Shown: positions 46,026-55,318, counted from the stretch's first letter. The stretch is 64,000 bases of DNA from Alteromonas sp. KUL106 (GCF_009811415.1 NZ_BLIG01000044.1:1-64000), one strand, 5' to 3'. Notes: generated by a model not told the origin, from the sequence alone. Translations and numbers: made by a program.

Positions 46026-46691
46026 ATGTTAGATGCCAAAGTTACCCCTTTTATAAAGCCACTGTTAAGGCCATTGATACACGTGCTGGATGATGCGGGC
46101 GTGACGCCAAATCAAGTTACGCTTGCCGGGTTTATTGTCGGTATTCTCGCGCTTCCCTTTATTATTCTTAACTGGTGGAATATGGCCCTGGGCTGCATCA
46201 TACTAAATCGTGTATTTGACGGTATTGATGGTGAGCTGGCGCGTTATCAGAAGAAAAGCAGCAGTGCCGGTGGATATCTAGATATTTGCTTAGATTTTTT
46301 GTTCTATGCCTCGGTTCCCTTAGCGTTTGGTATTGCGAATCCGGCAGAATGGGGTATACCTGCAATGGTGTTGCTAGGGACCTTTATTGGCACCGGCAGC
46401 AGTTTTTTGGCCTTCGCCATTGCTGCTGAGAAGTTTCAAATAGACAGACCCCAATTTGCTAACAAAAGCTTTTACTATATGCAGGGGTTAACCGAAGGTA
46501 CTGAAACGATTTTAGTGTTTTTGGCGTTTTGTATTTGGCCGCAATATTTTGCAGCGATTGCCTACGTGTTTGCAGCAGCCTGTGCGGTTACCGTGGTTAC
46601 TCGCATTACAGGGGGCTTTTTTACGCTTGATAAGGTAGAGCGCCACGCTGCGAACGCTAAGCGCACAGCGCCCAAGTCAGAACATGAATGA
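46026..46691 (+). CDS. ynjF: CDP-alcohol phosphatidyltransferase, YnjF-like
   Basis: A 221-aa inner-membrane enzyme. The family motif is complete: D65-x2-D68-G69-x2-A72-R73-x8-G82-x3-D86-x3-D90. It should transfer a phosphatidyl group from a CDP-activated lipid to an alcohol, or the reverse pairing; the acceptor is unknown. E. coli also has ynjF close to ynjBCD, so the neighbourhood is conserved over a long distance. It is 31 nt after the ATPase. Confidence 0.9.
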   Translation: MLDAKVTPFIKPLLRPLIHVLDDAGVTPNQVTLAGFIVGILALPFIILNWWNMALGCIILNRVFDGIDGELARYQKKSSSAGGYLDICLDFLFYASVPLAFGIANPAEWGIPAMVLLGTFIGTGSSFLAFAIAAEKFQIDRPQFANKSFYYMQGLTEGTETILVFLAFCIWPQYFAAIAYVFAAACAVTVVTRITGGFFTLDKVERHAANAKRTAPKSEHE

Positions 46692-46755
46692 TGATGAACG
46701 TTTCCATAGCGCTCATATCAATCAATGCTATTGAAAGTGATAAAGGTTATAGATA

Positions 46756-47625
46756 TTGGATAATAGCTCGCTCATTCGCGTAAGTGTATTCTTTAGCATT
46801 TTTTTGCTTATGGCTGTGCTTGAAGCGCTGATGCCTGCGCGTGAAGCTGTGCTTAACAGAAAAACACGTTGGGTGGGTAACTTGTCCATGGTGGTGTTGG
46901 GCGCACTGGTCTCGCGCGTTTTGTTGCCAACCACACTTGTTGGGATATCTGTTTGGGCAGAGCAAAAAGGCATAGGGGTTTTTAACCTGTTATTGGGTTC
47001 AATGCCGGCGGATGTTGCCAGCACAGAACAATTGCCAAACGGCGAAACCCTTAGCAATGATTCTTCGCAGCACCTTATTGATGTCGCCCTAGTAACGTTA
47101 AGTGTTTTATTGCTTGATATGATTATCTATTGGCAGCACCGACTTTTTCATACCGTGCCGATGTTATGGCGCTTTCATAAAATGCATCACGCCGATAGTC
47201 ATGTTGACACGACTACAGGCCTTCGCTTCCACCCTGTTGAGATTGCAATGAGCTTGGGGATCAAAGCCGCAGCGGTAGTGATTCTAGGCGTGCCTGCCAT
47301 TGCAATTATCATCTTTGAAGTGGCGCTTAACGGCTTTTCCCTTTTTAACCATGCCAATGTTCGACTGCCGCAAAAGTGGGACGACAGAGTAGGGCTGGTA
47401 TTTATCACGCAGCGTTTACATCGTATTCATCATAGCCAGGCTAAAAGCGAGTCAAATTCTAACTACGGGTTTAGCGTATCGTGGTGGGATAGATTATTTA
47501 ACAGCTTTACGCCTCGTGCAGCCTTCAGCGATGAAACCTTGCCAATTGGGCAAAAGGACGTACCGGCTGTAAAAGAGAACGCGTCTATAAAAGCGTTATT
47601 GTTACAGCCCTTTAAATCTCAATAG
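46756..47625 (+). CDS. Sterol desaturase / fatty acid hydroxylase family protein
   Basis: A 289-aa di-iron membrane oxygenase. The histidine clusters are HRLFH (near 125), HKMHHADSHVD (near 140), FHPVE and QRLHRIHHSQ (near 222). Three or four helices surround them. The start is TTG 46756 with AAAGG 9 nt upstream. In bacteria this family acts on lipids, carotenoids or hopanoids; here it may modify the product of the neighbouring CDP-alcohol transferase, which is inference. Confidence 0.9.
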   Translation: MDNSSLIRVSVFFSIFLLMAVLEALMPAREAVLNRKTRWVGNLSMVVLGALVSRVLLPTTLVGISVWAEQKGIGVFNLLLGSMPADVASTEQLPNGETLSNDSSQHLIDVALVTLSVLLLDMIIYWQHRLFHTVPMLWRFHKMHHADSHVDTTTGLRFHPVEIAMSLGIKAAAVVILGVPAIAIIIFEVALNGFSLFNHANVRLPQKWDDRVGLVFITQRLHRIHHSQAKSESNSNYGFSVSWWDRLFNSFTPRAAFSDETLPIGQKDVPAVKENASIKALLLQPFKSQ

Positions 47626-47772
47626 TGGTTAACCCCCGGTTTTCCTGCTAATAGATGATGCGGCGACATAGGGGGCATAGGCGACATAGTTACTATGTTC
47701 TTACTGCGCAACGGGCGCGGCCTAAAGCGCTATACGAAAAAAGCGCTTTTCAAATGAAGCGGTTGCTTGGAT

Positions 47773-48348
47773 TTACATCATCGCCAGTGCCTTAAACACT
47801 AAATAGCCGGTGCCCAGCTGAAGCAACATGCCAATAATGAGAAACACACCATCGCGGTTTGTCATGCCAAGTGCGGTTATGCAAAGTGCGAAAGCGGGCA
47901 GAGCAACAGCAAAGGGAAGGGCCTCCAATGGGATCATGCAAAGCGCAGCGACAGCACAATACGCCGCAATAATGTTTTTGGCGGGTGTGTCGGATAGAAA
48001 TGGTATACGGGGTTGCAGTAAGGTTTCGGTTTTCGCTACATAGGGTTTTGCTTTACCTAAAGCGCGTTTTAACTTATCGGAATCCACTTGCCTTTCTTTT
48101 AATGACGTAGGTAGCCATGGGCTTTTTCTTCCAATCGCGACTTGTATACAAATGAAAAATAACGTTATTCCACATATCGTTGGTACTCCTGGAATAGCAC
48201 CGGTAGGAAGCAAGGCGACTAAAGCTGGCACCAACAGTAATGGTCCAAACCCTCTATCTTCGAATCGTTCTACAATTTCGCCAAGAGACGTCTTGCCAGA
48301 GTTTTCATCATATATGTCGTCTAACAAATCAACGATTGAATTGCGCAT
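47773..48348 (-). CDS. ExoD-family membrane protein
   Basis: A 191-aa inner-membrane protein of the exopolysaccharide synthesis ExoD family. It starts with an amphipathic segment (TSLGEIVERFEDRGFGPLLLVPALVALLPTGAIPGVPTICGITL), the family hallmark. Two further hydrophobic segments follow (IIAAYCAVAALCMIPLEALPFAVALPAF and the C-terminus). The ExoD role is unclear; in rhizobia mutants are alkali sensitive and alter exopolysaccharide. Confidence 0.9.
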   Translation of the reverse strand: MRNSIVDLLDDIYDENSGKTSLGEIVERFEDRGFGPLLLVPALVALLPTGAIPGVPTICGITLFFICIQVAIGRKSPWLPTSLKERQVDSDKLKRALGKAKPYVAKTETLLQPRIPFLSDTPAKNIIAAYCAVAALCMIPLEALPFAVALPAFALCITALGMTNRDGVFLIIGMLLQLGTGYLVFKALAMM

Positions 48349-48496
48349 AATAAGTCGTTAAATCCTGTTTAAACATGACCGCATCCTGCTATAAGTACGC
48401 CAATTTCTTAAATAAGTTTAATAAATTGCGAGGTGTACTTTTTACTTCTAGCCGTGCTTTGCTACATTTAACAGACGGTATTTTTTGGGGTTGCAC

Positions 48497-49984
48497 TTGA
48501 GTAACGAAGATATTTTTGCTGTTTTAAAGCAAATGCCAGCAAGTATTTTGTTTAAACGCATTGGTAGCGAAGAAGTACACGGTAGTAAAGGGTTTGAAAG
48601 AACGTTTGGTATACTCAAGGCGACGTGTATTAAAGAAAATTCAATTACTTTTTTCGATAGCCAATCTAAACAAAAAGCTGAAGACAATGAGAGCCCTTTC
48701 TCTCGTGCTGAAGCGGGCGAGCCTGTATCGTGCCAGTTTAGGGTGCAAACTGAATGTCGGGCGATGAACTGCCACATTGAGAGTGCTCTCATCAATACCT
48801 CGGTAGATGAATGGCTAGTGCTTTACATCACGCCTAATGGAAACGACTTTGTTGATGATAATCAAGAAAACTCCGCCGTGGTTAAGCATATTGCGTTTAA
48901 TCAATTGCTCACAAACTTTTCATCTAAGCTAATCAATGCAAATGTTAATGAATTAGATAGTATTATCGACCAAGCCCTAGCGGCGTATGGTGAGTTTAGT
49001 GATGTAGATAGATGTTATTTGTTCGAGTTTAGTGAAAACATTGAATATATGTCTAATACCCATGAATGGGTCGCAGCTGGCGTCACACCCTATATCGACG
49101 ACTTGCAGGATATGCCAACTACGTCTTTACCTTTTTTCATCAGTCATATCTCAAACGGACTGTTTAAGATTGATGATGTATCAACAATCCCTGATGTTGG
49201 TTCGTCTGAGAGAGAGGTTTTTCAAGAGCAGCGAATATGCTCGATACTTTGCGTACGGATAATGGTAGATGAAACCATGTATGGTTTTATCGGTTGCGAT
49301 ATTATTGGAAGTCCCTACTCATGGAAAGCGTATGACATAGAATACCTGCGCCGTATTGGTGAAATGCTTGGTAATACGCTTCAAAATATTCGCAATCGCA
49401 AAGCGCTACAGAAAATGCAGCTGGAACTTCTCAAGGCTAACAAGCAACTTGAGCAGCTAGCAAATATTGATGGCCTTACCGGTATTGCTAACAGACGTCT
49501 TTTCGACAGCACATTACAGCGCGATATTAAACGGTGTCAAAAACAGGGGCTAGCGCTAAGCCTTCTTTTAATCGACGTCGATTTTTTCAAACAATATAAC
49601 GATCACTACGGGCACGTTTCGGGCGATAAGGTACTTAAAAAAATAGCGAAAACCCTCTCAAAGAGTTGCTTAGGTAATGATGATTTAGTTGCTCGTTACG
49701 GTGGAGAAGAATTCGCGGTTATCCTGCCTGGAACAGATAGCGACGCTGTTAACGCTATCGCCTCTCGAATATTGCGTAATGTCATGTTTTTAGATATTCC
49801 TCATGAATATTCAACGCATAACAACAAGCTTACGGTAAGCATCGGATTAATCAGTCAAACCAATGATAGTCTGAAGGCGGTATACAAACAGCACCGTGCT
49901 CAAAGCGCAAGTTGGCTGATTAGCCAAGCTGATGAAGCGCTTTATCGAGCTAAAAATGAAGGCAGGAACTTGATAAAAAGTTAA
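48497..49984 (+). CDS. GAF-GGDEF diguanylate cyclase
   Basis: A 495-aa soluble protein. A GAF-like sensor covers about 130-290, then a short helix and the GGDEF domain (about 320-490). The active-site motif is G402-G-E-E-F406, so cyclic di-GMP synthesis is expected. The residues before it read GNDD in place of the inhibitory RxxD, so product inhibition at the I-site is probably lost. I use the TTG at 48497 with GGGG 6 nt upstream; no ATG gives the conserved start. Transcribed alone. Confidence 0.9.
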   Translation: MSNEDIFAVLKQMPASILFKRIGSEEVHGSKGFERTFGILKATCIKENSITFFDSQSKQKAEDNESPFSRAEAGEPVSCQFRVQTECRAMNCHIESALINTSVDEWLVLYITPNGNDFVDDNQENSAVVKHIAFNQLLTNFSSKLINANVNELDSIIDQALAAYGEFSDVDRCYLFEFSENIEYMSNTHEWVAAGVTPYIDDLQDMPTTSLPFFISHISNGLFKIDDVSTIPDVGSSEREVFQEQRICSILCVRIMVDETMYGFIGCDIIGSPYSWKAYDIEYLRRIGEMLGNTLQNIRNRKALQKMQLELLKANKQLEQLANIDGLTGIANRRLFDSTLQRDIKRCQKQGLALSLLLIDVDFFKQYNDHYGHVSGDKVLKKIAKTLSKSCLGNDDLVARYGGEEFAVILPGTDSDAVNAIASRILRNVMFLDIPHEYSTHNNKLTVSIGLISQTNDSLKAVYKQHRAQSASWLISQADEALYRAKNEGRNLIKS

Positions 49985-50064
49985 TTGCAAGTTCACTGTC
50001 AACATAGTCTTTTCAATATGAGATCCACAGTAAACTTTGTTTTCTCCATTAATGTGCGTCAAAT

Positions 50065-50115
50065 CAATCACATTGTTTATTGTGATTGTTATTAATCACA
50101 TATTGATGTGTGATT
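50065..50115. promoter_or_regulatory. Two identical AATCACA-N8-TGTGATT operators upstream of the satD-like gene
   Basis: Two copies of AATCACA-N8-TGTGATT (50066-50087 and 50094-50115) are centred 28 bp apart, about 100 bp before the satD-like start. The first extends by one more base pair on each side. Exact repetition of the dyad and spacer argues for a dedicated regulator, perhaps the HTH-ending product itself. Confidence 0.6.
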
Positions 50116-50210
50116 GTTTTTGAATTCAACGTGTGGGCGTGTCATAGTGTCGTATATACTATCGTACAATCCTTGTGAATACCGTACGTCTAACGACAGC
50201 GTGTAGCAGA

Positions 50211-50915
50211 ATGACTAAAAATAATGCATTGAAAGTGGAATCAAGCAGTTTTGCTGGTGTGCTTACTGGCGATATTACGGGTTCTCAATCTTACTCTAAT
50301 GATGACTTCGGTAATATCCTTGCTGCGCTTCAGCAGCATTTGTCGAAATACGCCAAACGATACAGTGGTAATTTCGATATTTACCGAGGGGACGCTTTTC
50401 AGCTAGTGATAGGCCAGCCACAATACGCGATGCATATTGCACTTGGACTTCGATTAGCACTTAAGGCACATATACCAAGCGTCGATATAAGAATTAGCGT
50501 AGCAGTGGGAGATGCACATTTTCGACCTTCAGAAGTGAAAACTGGCACCGGAGAGGCATTTGTTTTATCAGGGCGGGGGCTTGATATGATTAAGCCTCAT
50601 TACTTCGCTTTTTACAGCAGTGACGTAAAACTGGAAAATAGAACACAGCTTCTGACGCGTTTTGCTGATGTTCACGTAAGTGGTTTAACGCAAACACAAT
50701 CACAAACCTTACTTGCTTATCTTGAGGCCTCAGACAAGAGTCATGAAAATGTAGCGGCAGCACTTGATAAAAATAGAAGCAACGTAAGTCGAATTCTTAA
50801 CGCGAGTAATTACAAGCTGGTGGCTGAATACCTAAGCTATATGGAGCAAGAGCTTGTGTTGATGCAACAAGAAAGCGGGCTGTTAAATACGAAGCAGGTC
50901 AACAAGGAAGAATAA
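50211..50915 (+). CDS. SatD-family protein with C-terminal helix-turn-helix
   Basis: A 234-aa cytoplasmic protein. The N-terminus GVLTGDITGSQ and the FDIYRGDAFQLVI / LRLALKA / VDIRISVAVGDA pattern match the SatD family, which has a nucleotidyl-cyclase-like fold. Residues about 180-220 (HENVAAALDKNRSNVSRILNASNY) form a helix-turn-helix, so it may bind DNA. I chose ATG 50211; a GTG at 50175 is in frame without an SD. It is followed 50 nt later by a DUF3307 membrane protein, a pairing seen in other phyla. Function of the pair is unknown. Confidence 0.82.
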   Translation: MTKNNALKVESSSFAGVLTGDITGSQSYSNDDFGNILAALQQHLSKYAKRYSGNFDIYRGDAFQLVIGQPQYAMHIALGLRLALKAHIPSVDIRISVAVGDAHFRPSEVKTGTGEAFVLSGRGLDMIKPHYFAFYSSDVKLENRTQLLTRFADVHVSGLTQTQSQTLLAYLEASDKSHENVAAALDKNRSNVSRILNASNYKLVAEYLSYMEQELVLMQQESGLLNTKQVNKEE

Positions 50916-50965
50916 CGTGCGATGAGTTTGAACATCAAACGTTACCCTAATGGTAGGAGCGCCAA

Positions 50966-51814
50966 ATGATAGATGAAACATCGAAGACGGGTATTGTCCA
51001 AGCCTCGCCTGAGTTGATGCAGCCTGAGCTATTAGTGGGGCTTTTACTGGCTCATTTGCTTGCCGACTTTTATTTTCAGCCCTATTCATGGGTACAGCAA
51101 AGAAACGAGCGACACGCTTTAGCTTTACCTTTGTATTTACATGCGCTGCTACATGGCGCGCTTGCGCTCATTGTACTTATGCTCATATCTCAGAGCGAGA
51201 GTATGACGATGATAGGCTTTAGCGCGATTATTGTAGCAGTTTCCCATTTTAAAATTGATGTAATTAAGTCCTATTGCTCCCAAAACACCCTGTCGTTTTT
51301 CGTTGACCAATTAGCACACGTCGTGGTGATTTTAGGTGTGTTTTTATATGTAACGAATCAATGGCACAGTGCGCTACTGCTGCTAAAATTAGTGAGCACA
51401 GAGCATTTAGTCGTGCTTTTGGCTTATTTAGCGGTACTCAAACCCAGCTCAATCGTTATTAAGCAACTGTTGGCCCCCTGGAGCGACGAAGTGCTAGCAA
51501 ACAAAACAACGTCTGCCCATCCCAATGACCCTCCCACAATAAGCACCGAAGCACAGCAAACCTTATCACTGGCAGGTCAGCGTATTGGTTATTTAGAACG
51601 GGTTCTCATGTTGACGTTTGTGTTATTAAACCAGTTTTCGGCTATCGGGTTTCTTATTGCCGCTAAATCCATTTTTCGCTTCGGTGACTTAACTAAACAC
51701 CAAGACAGAAAATTAACGGAATATGTACTGCTTGGCACTTTTACCAGTGTTGCGATTACCTTAACTATCGGTGTGGTGTGCGCTGCGTTACTCGGGCATA
51801 TGCCTATTAAATAA
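50966..51814 (+). CDS. DUF3307 membrane protein
   Basis: A 282-aa protein with about six hydrophobic helices. The N-terminal DUF3307 domain reads LLVGLLLAHLLADFYFQPYSWVQQRNERHALALPLYLHALLHG; the His/Asp/Gln-rich helices could bind a metal or be enzymatic. A second helix group ends the protein. GGAG lies 7 nt before the ATG. It is the presumed partner of the SatD-like protein upstream. Confidence 0.87.
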   Translation: MIDETSKTGIVQASPELMQPELLVGLLLAHLLADFYFQPYSWVQQRNERHALALPLYLHALLHGALALIVLMLISQSESMTMIGFSAIIVAVSHFKIDVIKSYCSQNTLSFFVDQLAHVVVILGVFLYVTNQWHSALLLLKLVSTEHLVVLLAYLAVLKPSSIVIKQLLAPWSDEVLANKTTSAHPNDPPTISTEAQQTLSLAGQRIGYLERVLMLTFVLLNQFSAIGFLIAAKSIFRFGDLTKHQDRKLTEYVLLGTFTSVAITLTIGVVCAALLGHMPIK

Positions 51815-51953
51815 CACCTGTAGTAAAGTTAGTTAGAGGTAAATTGAAACTGGTTATTGAGGAGCGTCGCCACAGGCTTATAGAAAAAGGCTTACTTAAA
51901 GAAACTGAATGGCCAGTTTAAAATGATATTTAAACCTGTGAAACCATTACGCT

Positions 51954-52373
51954 ATGGATGTTGGTCTAGGCGGCAAAGAGATCGCAGAGCACTCTAATTG
52001 TAGACGCCAAAACGCAGTGATGAATAAATGTGAAAATGTCGAATTTAAAGAGTCTCTTTACACTAAATTAGGTTTGCCAAACTACAGCCATTATTATTGG
52101 TCAATCAACTGGGTTCAAACTCAATCCGGTCCAATGGCTATTTACAGAACGTCAACCAAAGTTAAAATCGTGGACATCAACAACCAGCAAGTTCATACCG
52201 TGTTTTCACGAACATTAGGGGTGAACGACTTTGTTGTGATTGAAAATGCTGACGGAACAACGGGTATCAGAGCGCGCCTAGGCTTTAGTAAAGAAGAAGT
52301 AAAAGATATTGAGTCGTTCATCAAAAACAACACTACAGATATCGAGCCTATGCAAATGCTACAACCTTCATAG
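51954..52373 (+). CDS. Hypothetical protein, unknown function
   Basis: A 139-aa soluble protein with no recognised domain. It holds the segments YSHYYWSINWVQTQSGPMAIYRTS and ARLGFSKEEVKDIESFIKNN. The start is uncertain: neither ATG 51954 nor ATG 52020 has a good ribosome binding site, and the N-terminal 22 residues look less protein-like, so 52020 may be real. A 25-codon frame at 51845-51922 just upstream could be a fragment of a lost neighbour. Confidence 0.55.
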   Translation: MDVGLGGKEIAEHSNCRRQNAVMNKCENVEFKESLYTKLGLPNYSHYYWSINWVQTQSGPMAIYRTSTKVKIVDINNQQVHTVFSRTLGVNDFVVIENADGTTGIRARLGFSKEEVKDIESFIKNNTTDIEPMQMLQPS

Positions 52374-52429
52374 GTTTAGCTTAAATCTATTCTGCATAGA
52401 AATGGCGCAATACTTCAAGTAATAACAAA

Positions 52430-52459
52430 AAGAGGCCTGTGACATACAGGCCTCTTTCG
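52430..52459. terminator. Bidirectional terminator
   Basis: AGAGGCCTGT / ACAGGCCTCT stem with a GACAT loop, A-rich before and TTT after. It lies between the hypothetical gene and the convergent TonB remnant and ABC operon. Confidence 0.85.
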
Positions 52460-52490
52460 TATTCACCGATGAAATTTGGTTTTTTATTTA

Positions 52491-52562
52491 TTAAAAACGA
52501 TAGTCAGCCACTAGCTTAAAGTGCCTTGGTGCATTTGGTTCAGCCCACACATCAGCTTCATT
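52491..52562 (-). pseudogene. 3' remnant of a TonB-dependent receptor
   Basis: Directly after the DUF3526 permease stop, the minus strand reads NEADVWAEPNAPRHFKLVAD then YRF and TAA. This is a typical TonB receptor end: last barrel strand, C-terminal Phe, Pro-Arg before it. Only about 23 codons remain and no start is available. DUF3526 ABC operons usually carry a TonB receptor gene downstream, so an internal deletion appears to have removed the receptor and joined its tail to the permease. Confidence 0.65.
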
Positions 52563-53879
52563 TCATTCTTTTTTTCCTGAGCGGTTATTGTGTGAGGTGT
52601 CAGTGCTTGGTGTAAATTGTGGCAGTGCCTTTAAGCTTTCCTGAGAAAATTCAGGGTCTTTGAACAGGTGGTAATAATAGAATTTCCGAAGCGATTTATG
52701 AAAAGCACGCACGTCGTTTTCATAGCTCACCATAGCTTCAACGTCGGTATCAGCAGCGCTAGAGAGTAAACGCTGAGTCAGCAAAGACGGAGAAAATAAA
52801 GCTACATAGCTAGCAATGGTGTCTTTTTGAAGCGTGGAAGCCTGGAAGCCCCTCGACAGTTCGCTAGCCGTTTGGTCTCCTACCTGTTGGAACGCGTAAT
52901 ACCACTTCCAGTTAAACGAACTGTCTCGTTCAGGATCAAATTCTGTGTAGTCGGCCCACTGCGGGTGAGTGGCTATAAATGCACGCCATGTGTCTTCAAC
53001 GGGCTTATCCCACGCGCTATTTACCGCTTCACGTTGGGTGAGCACAATGTCGCCACCCTCAGGTGTTTCAATCACTGAATTGATTACCGTGTGTGCGGTC
53101 ACGGGCACAATAACAGTGGTAACAAGCCAAACACCTAGCATAACAGAGGCTAGGTGCGTTGCGCTGAAATTTGCAAAACGCTTCGCGGTGCCAATTACAA
53201 GAACAATGGCACTCCATATCGCTATGTTGCCTATCACTATTGCGCAAACGGTTAATATAGAAAGTACAGGTGCGCCGTTAGCTAACCCGAAAACGACAAA
53301 CGGGGTCAGCGTAACTAGGGCCAAAGGCACCAAAGTGACTAATACTCGTGATGTCCATATCGCATGGGCGTTGCGTGCGGTTACATTGAGTAAATCAAAG
53401 CGGCGAGCTTCCCGTTCTTTTGCTTTTAAATCGTAAAGCAGCAAGATGATGAATAATGGCAACAATATGCTGGTCACAAAGGCAAAATCGAAACGTCCTA
53501 AAAACGCTAGCTCTGGGTTATCTGTATCGCTTTCATAAATTTGCCCTTCTAACGCCAGCATGCGTATACGGTGCTTCCAAGGAAATACATCTCTTTCGCC
53601 TACGGCAGCAAAAGCCAGCGGGGAAGGGGGCGCATAAGTTAGGTGAAAAGCATAGTACGCCACCATGCCGAAGTTAGACTGTTGCGTGATAACGGCTTCA
53701 CGCTCTATTTGATCTTTTTCCAGTAAGCGTTCAATTGTAGCTTGTTGTTCCTGCATTTCCGCATAGCCCGACCACAAAGAAACTACGCTTAAAAGAAAAA
53801 CGACTAATAACGTAAGTTTTATTTGGCGATGACCAAAAACAAAATTAGCTTCACGTTTAAGATCGGTAAAACGCATCAT
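52563..53879 (-). CDS. ABC-2 type permease, DUF3526 family (second subunit)
   Basis: A 438-aa inner-membrane subunit. It has a first helix (IKLTLLVVFLLSVVSLWSGYAEM), a large periplasmic loop, then a helix bundle from about 130 (FDFAFVTSILLPLFIILLLYDLKAKEREARR). The KEREARRFDLL motif after helix 2 is the family cytoplasmic loop. It ends 0 nt before a TonB receptor remnant and overlaps the first permease by 4 nt. It should form an exporter with the ATPase and the other permease. Confidence 0.9.
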   Translation of the reverse strand: MMRFTDLKREANFVFGHRQIKLTLLVVFLLSVVSLWSGYAEMQEQQATIERLLEKDQIEREAVITQQSNFGMVAYYAFHLTYAPPSPLAFAAVGERDVFPWKHRIRMLALEGQIYESDTDNPELAFLGRFDFAFVTSILLPLFIILLLYDLKAKEREARRFDLLNVTARNAHAIWTSRVLVTLVPLALVTLTPFVVFGLANGAPVLSILTVCAIVIGNIAIWSAIVLVIGTAKRFANFSATHLASVMLGVWLVTTVIVPVTAHTVINSVIETPEGGDIVLTQREAVNSAWDKPVEDTWRAFIATHPQWADYTEFDPERDSSFNWKWYYAFQQVGDQTASELSRGFQASTLQKDTIASYVALFSPSLLTQRLLSSAADTDVEAMVSYENDVRAFHKSLRKFYYYHLFKDPEFSQESLKALPQFTPSTDTSHNNRSGKKE

Positions 53880-55318
53880 GGGTTTAACCTCCTAACAGCC
53901 GCTTTCAAAAGCAAGGTGGTAATGCATACCCAAACAAACAGTTGTAGAAAATAGATAAGCGCGTTTGAAATGCGCGTGTTTGCTGCTTCTGGTTTGAAAT
54001 CAAATTCAGAAAGCAATGCCCAGTTGTCTGCATCCACAACAGCTTTTTCAGCGGCTTCCTCGCTTGCGTTGCGGTTCATGTCGAGTTTGTAATCCAGCTT
54101 TTCGACATGCACTTTATTCAGCCCTTGAACGAATTCAAGGCGCAGAGCTTCTGCTTCTCGTAAAAAACGATGATGGGTTTCAAGGCTGGTACCCGCTAAT
54201 ATTGTGGAGATAGCGCGAACGGAAACGGTTGGCGATAGCCAGCCAAACTGTCGCGCAATATGTGCTTGTTCTAATTCTTCACCCATTCTGTTTTCGGCAA
54301 ATTCATTAAGCACTTTTGCCTGTCTGCCTTCTGAGTACTGAGCAACAACACCGCGGAAATTAACGGGAAGGTCGTCTACGGAATCTACATCGTATTTTGC
54401 TAGTAAATTTTCTTTTAGCTTTTTAAATGCGGGGTCGTTAACGTCGTGACCGTCACCCAAACTTCTAAGCTTTTCTACTACTTTAAAGTCCGCTTCAAGC
54501 TTGCCTATTGAGGGGGCTGCATTCGTTGCGACACTGCTGCCAATGCGAGGAAGTAACACACACGCGGCCATCCAAATAACAATAAGCATGGTGAAGCTAA
54601 CGCTACTTTTCTCAAATAATGCAGAACACGCGGTTACAACAGCGGCCCATAGCAAAAAGTAAACGGCGTAGCTTAAAGAAAATAACAGTACAACAAGCAC
54701 GCTTTCGCTTGAAAAAGCCACGTAAAAACAGGCTAGAAGTAGAGGGAGTAAGAACAAACCGCTAGCTGTAATGAGCGCTAAAAGCTTTCCTAACATTAAC
54801 TGCCAGCGCGTTGTGCCTTGGGACAATAAAAGCGTAAGTGTACCCGCCTCGCGCTCTCGCGACACGCTACCGTATCCAATAAGAATAATAAACAGTGGCG
54901 CCAGTACTAACGCAAGGAAGCTAGGGGTTAAGCTACTAAAGCGCGTAAGCCCAGCTGATTGCCGCTGCTCTGCAAACATGGCGCTGTTTTGGCGATGCCC
55001 CTCTAAGAAAATAGCGTTACCTGTGTAGGTGTCTACACCCGGTTCGATGACGCTTAATGGAGTAGGGGCACGAAAGACATAGTGACCGTAATGCACCATG
55101 CGGTGAGGGTGCTTATCAGGCTGCGCTTTAAAGCGTTCTTCCGCTTCAGTTTGAAAGTGGTCTCTCGCGTGCGCGGCTTCTTCAATGTGAAATGCATTTA
55201 CGACTAGGGCAGCTAGGGTCAGTATGGCTCCTAGCAACAGTACCGTAGCGGCGACTTTCGTGCGCAGCCAGTAGCGCCACTGATCTGCACAAATGGTTTT
55301 TACTACACTAAATATCAT
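53876..55318 (-). CDS. ABC-2 type permease, DUF3526 family (first subunit)
   Basis: A 480-aa paralogous permease. The first helix (KVAATVLLLGAILTLAALVVNAF) precedes a periplasmic loop, then a helix bundle begins near 140 with SFLALVLAPLFIILIGYGSVSREREAGTLTLLLSQGTTRWQL, the ABC-2 signature. It overlaps both neighbours by 4 nt, so ATPase and two permeases are translationally coupled. The exported substrate is unknown. Confidence 0.91.
   Translation of the reverse strand: MIFSVVKTICADQWRYWLRTKVAATVLLLGAILTLAALVVNAFHIEEAAHARDHFQTEAEERFKAQPDKHPHRMVHYGHYVFRAPTPLSVIEPGVDTYTGNAIFLEGHRQNSAMFAEQRQSAGLTRFSSLTPSFLALVLAPLFIILIGYGSVSREREAGTLTLLLSQGTTRWQLMLGKLLALITASGLFLLPLLLACFYVAFSSESVLVVLLFSLSYAVYFLLWAAVVTACSALFEKSSVSFTMLIVIWMAACVLLPRIGSSVATNAAPSIGKLEADFKVVEKLRSLGDGHDVNDPAFKKLKENLLAKYDVDSVDDLPVNFRGVVAQYSEGRQAKVLNEFAENRMGEELEQAHIARQFGWLSPTVSVRAISTILAGTSLETHHRFLREAEALRLEFVQGLNKVHVEKLDYKLDMNRNASEEAAEKAVVDADNWALLSEFDFKPEAANTRISNALIYFLQLFVWVCITTLLLKAAVRRLNP

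Noticed and set aside
50081..50100. CRP site in the satD upstream region
   Set aside because: TGTGA and TCACA occur, but 10 bp apart rather than 6; the two AATCACA-N8-TGTGATT dyads explain the sequence better.
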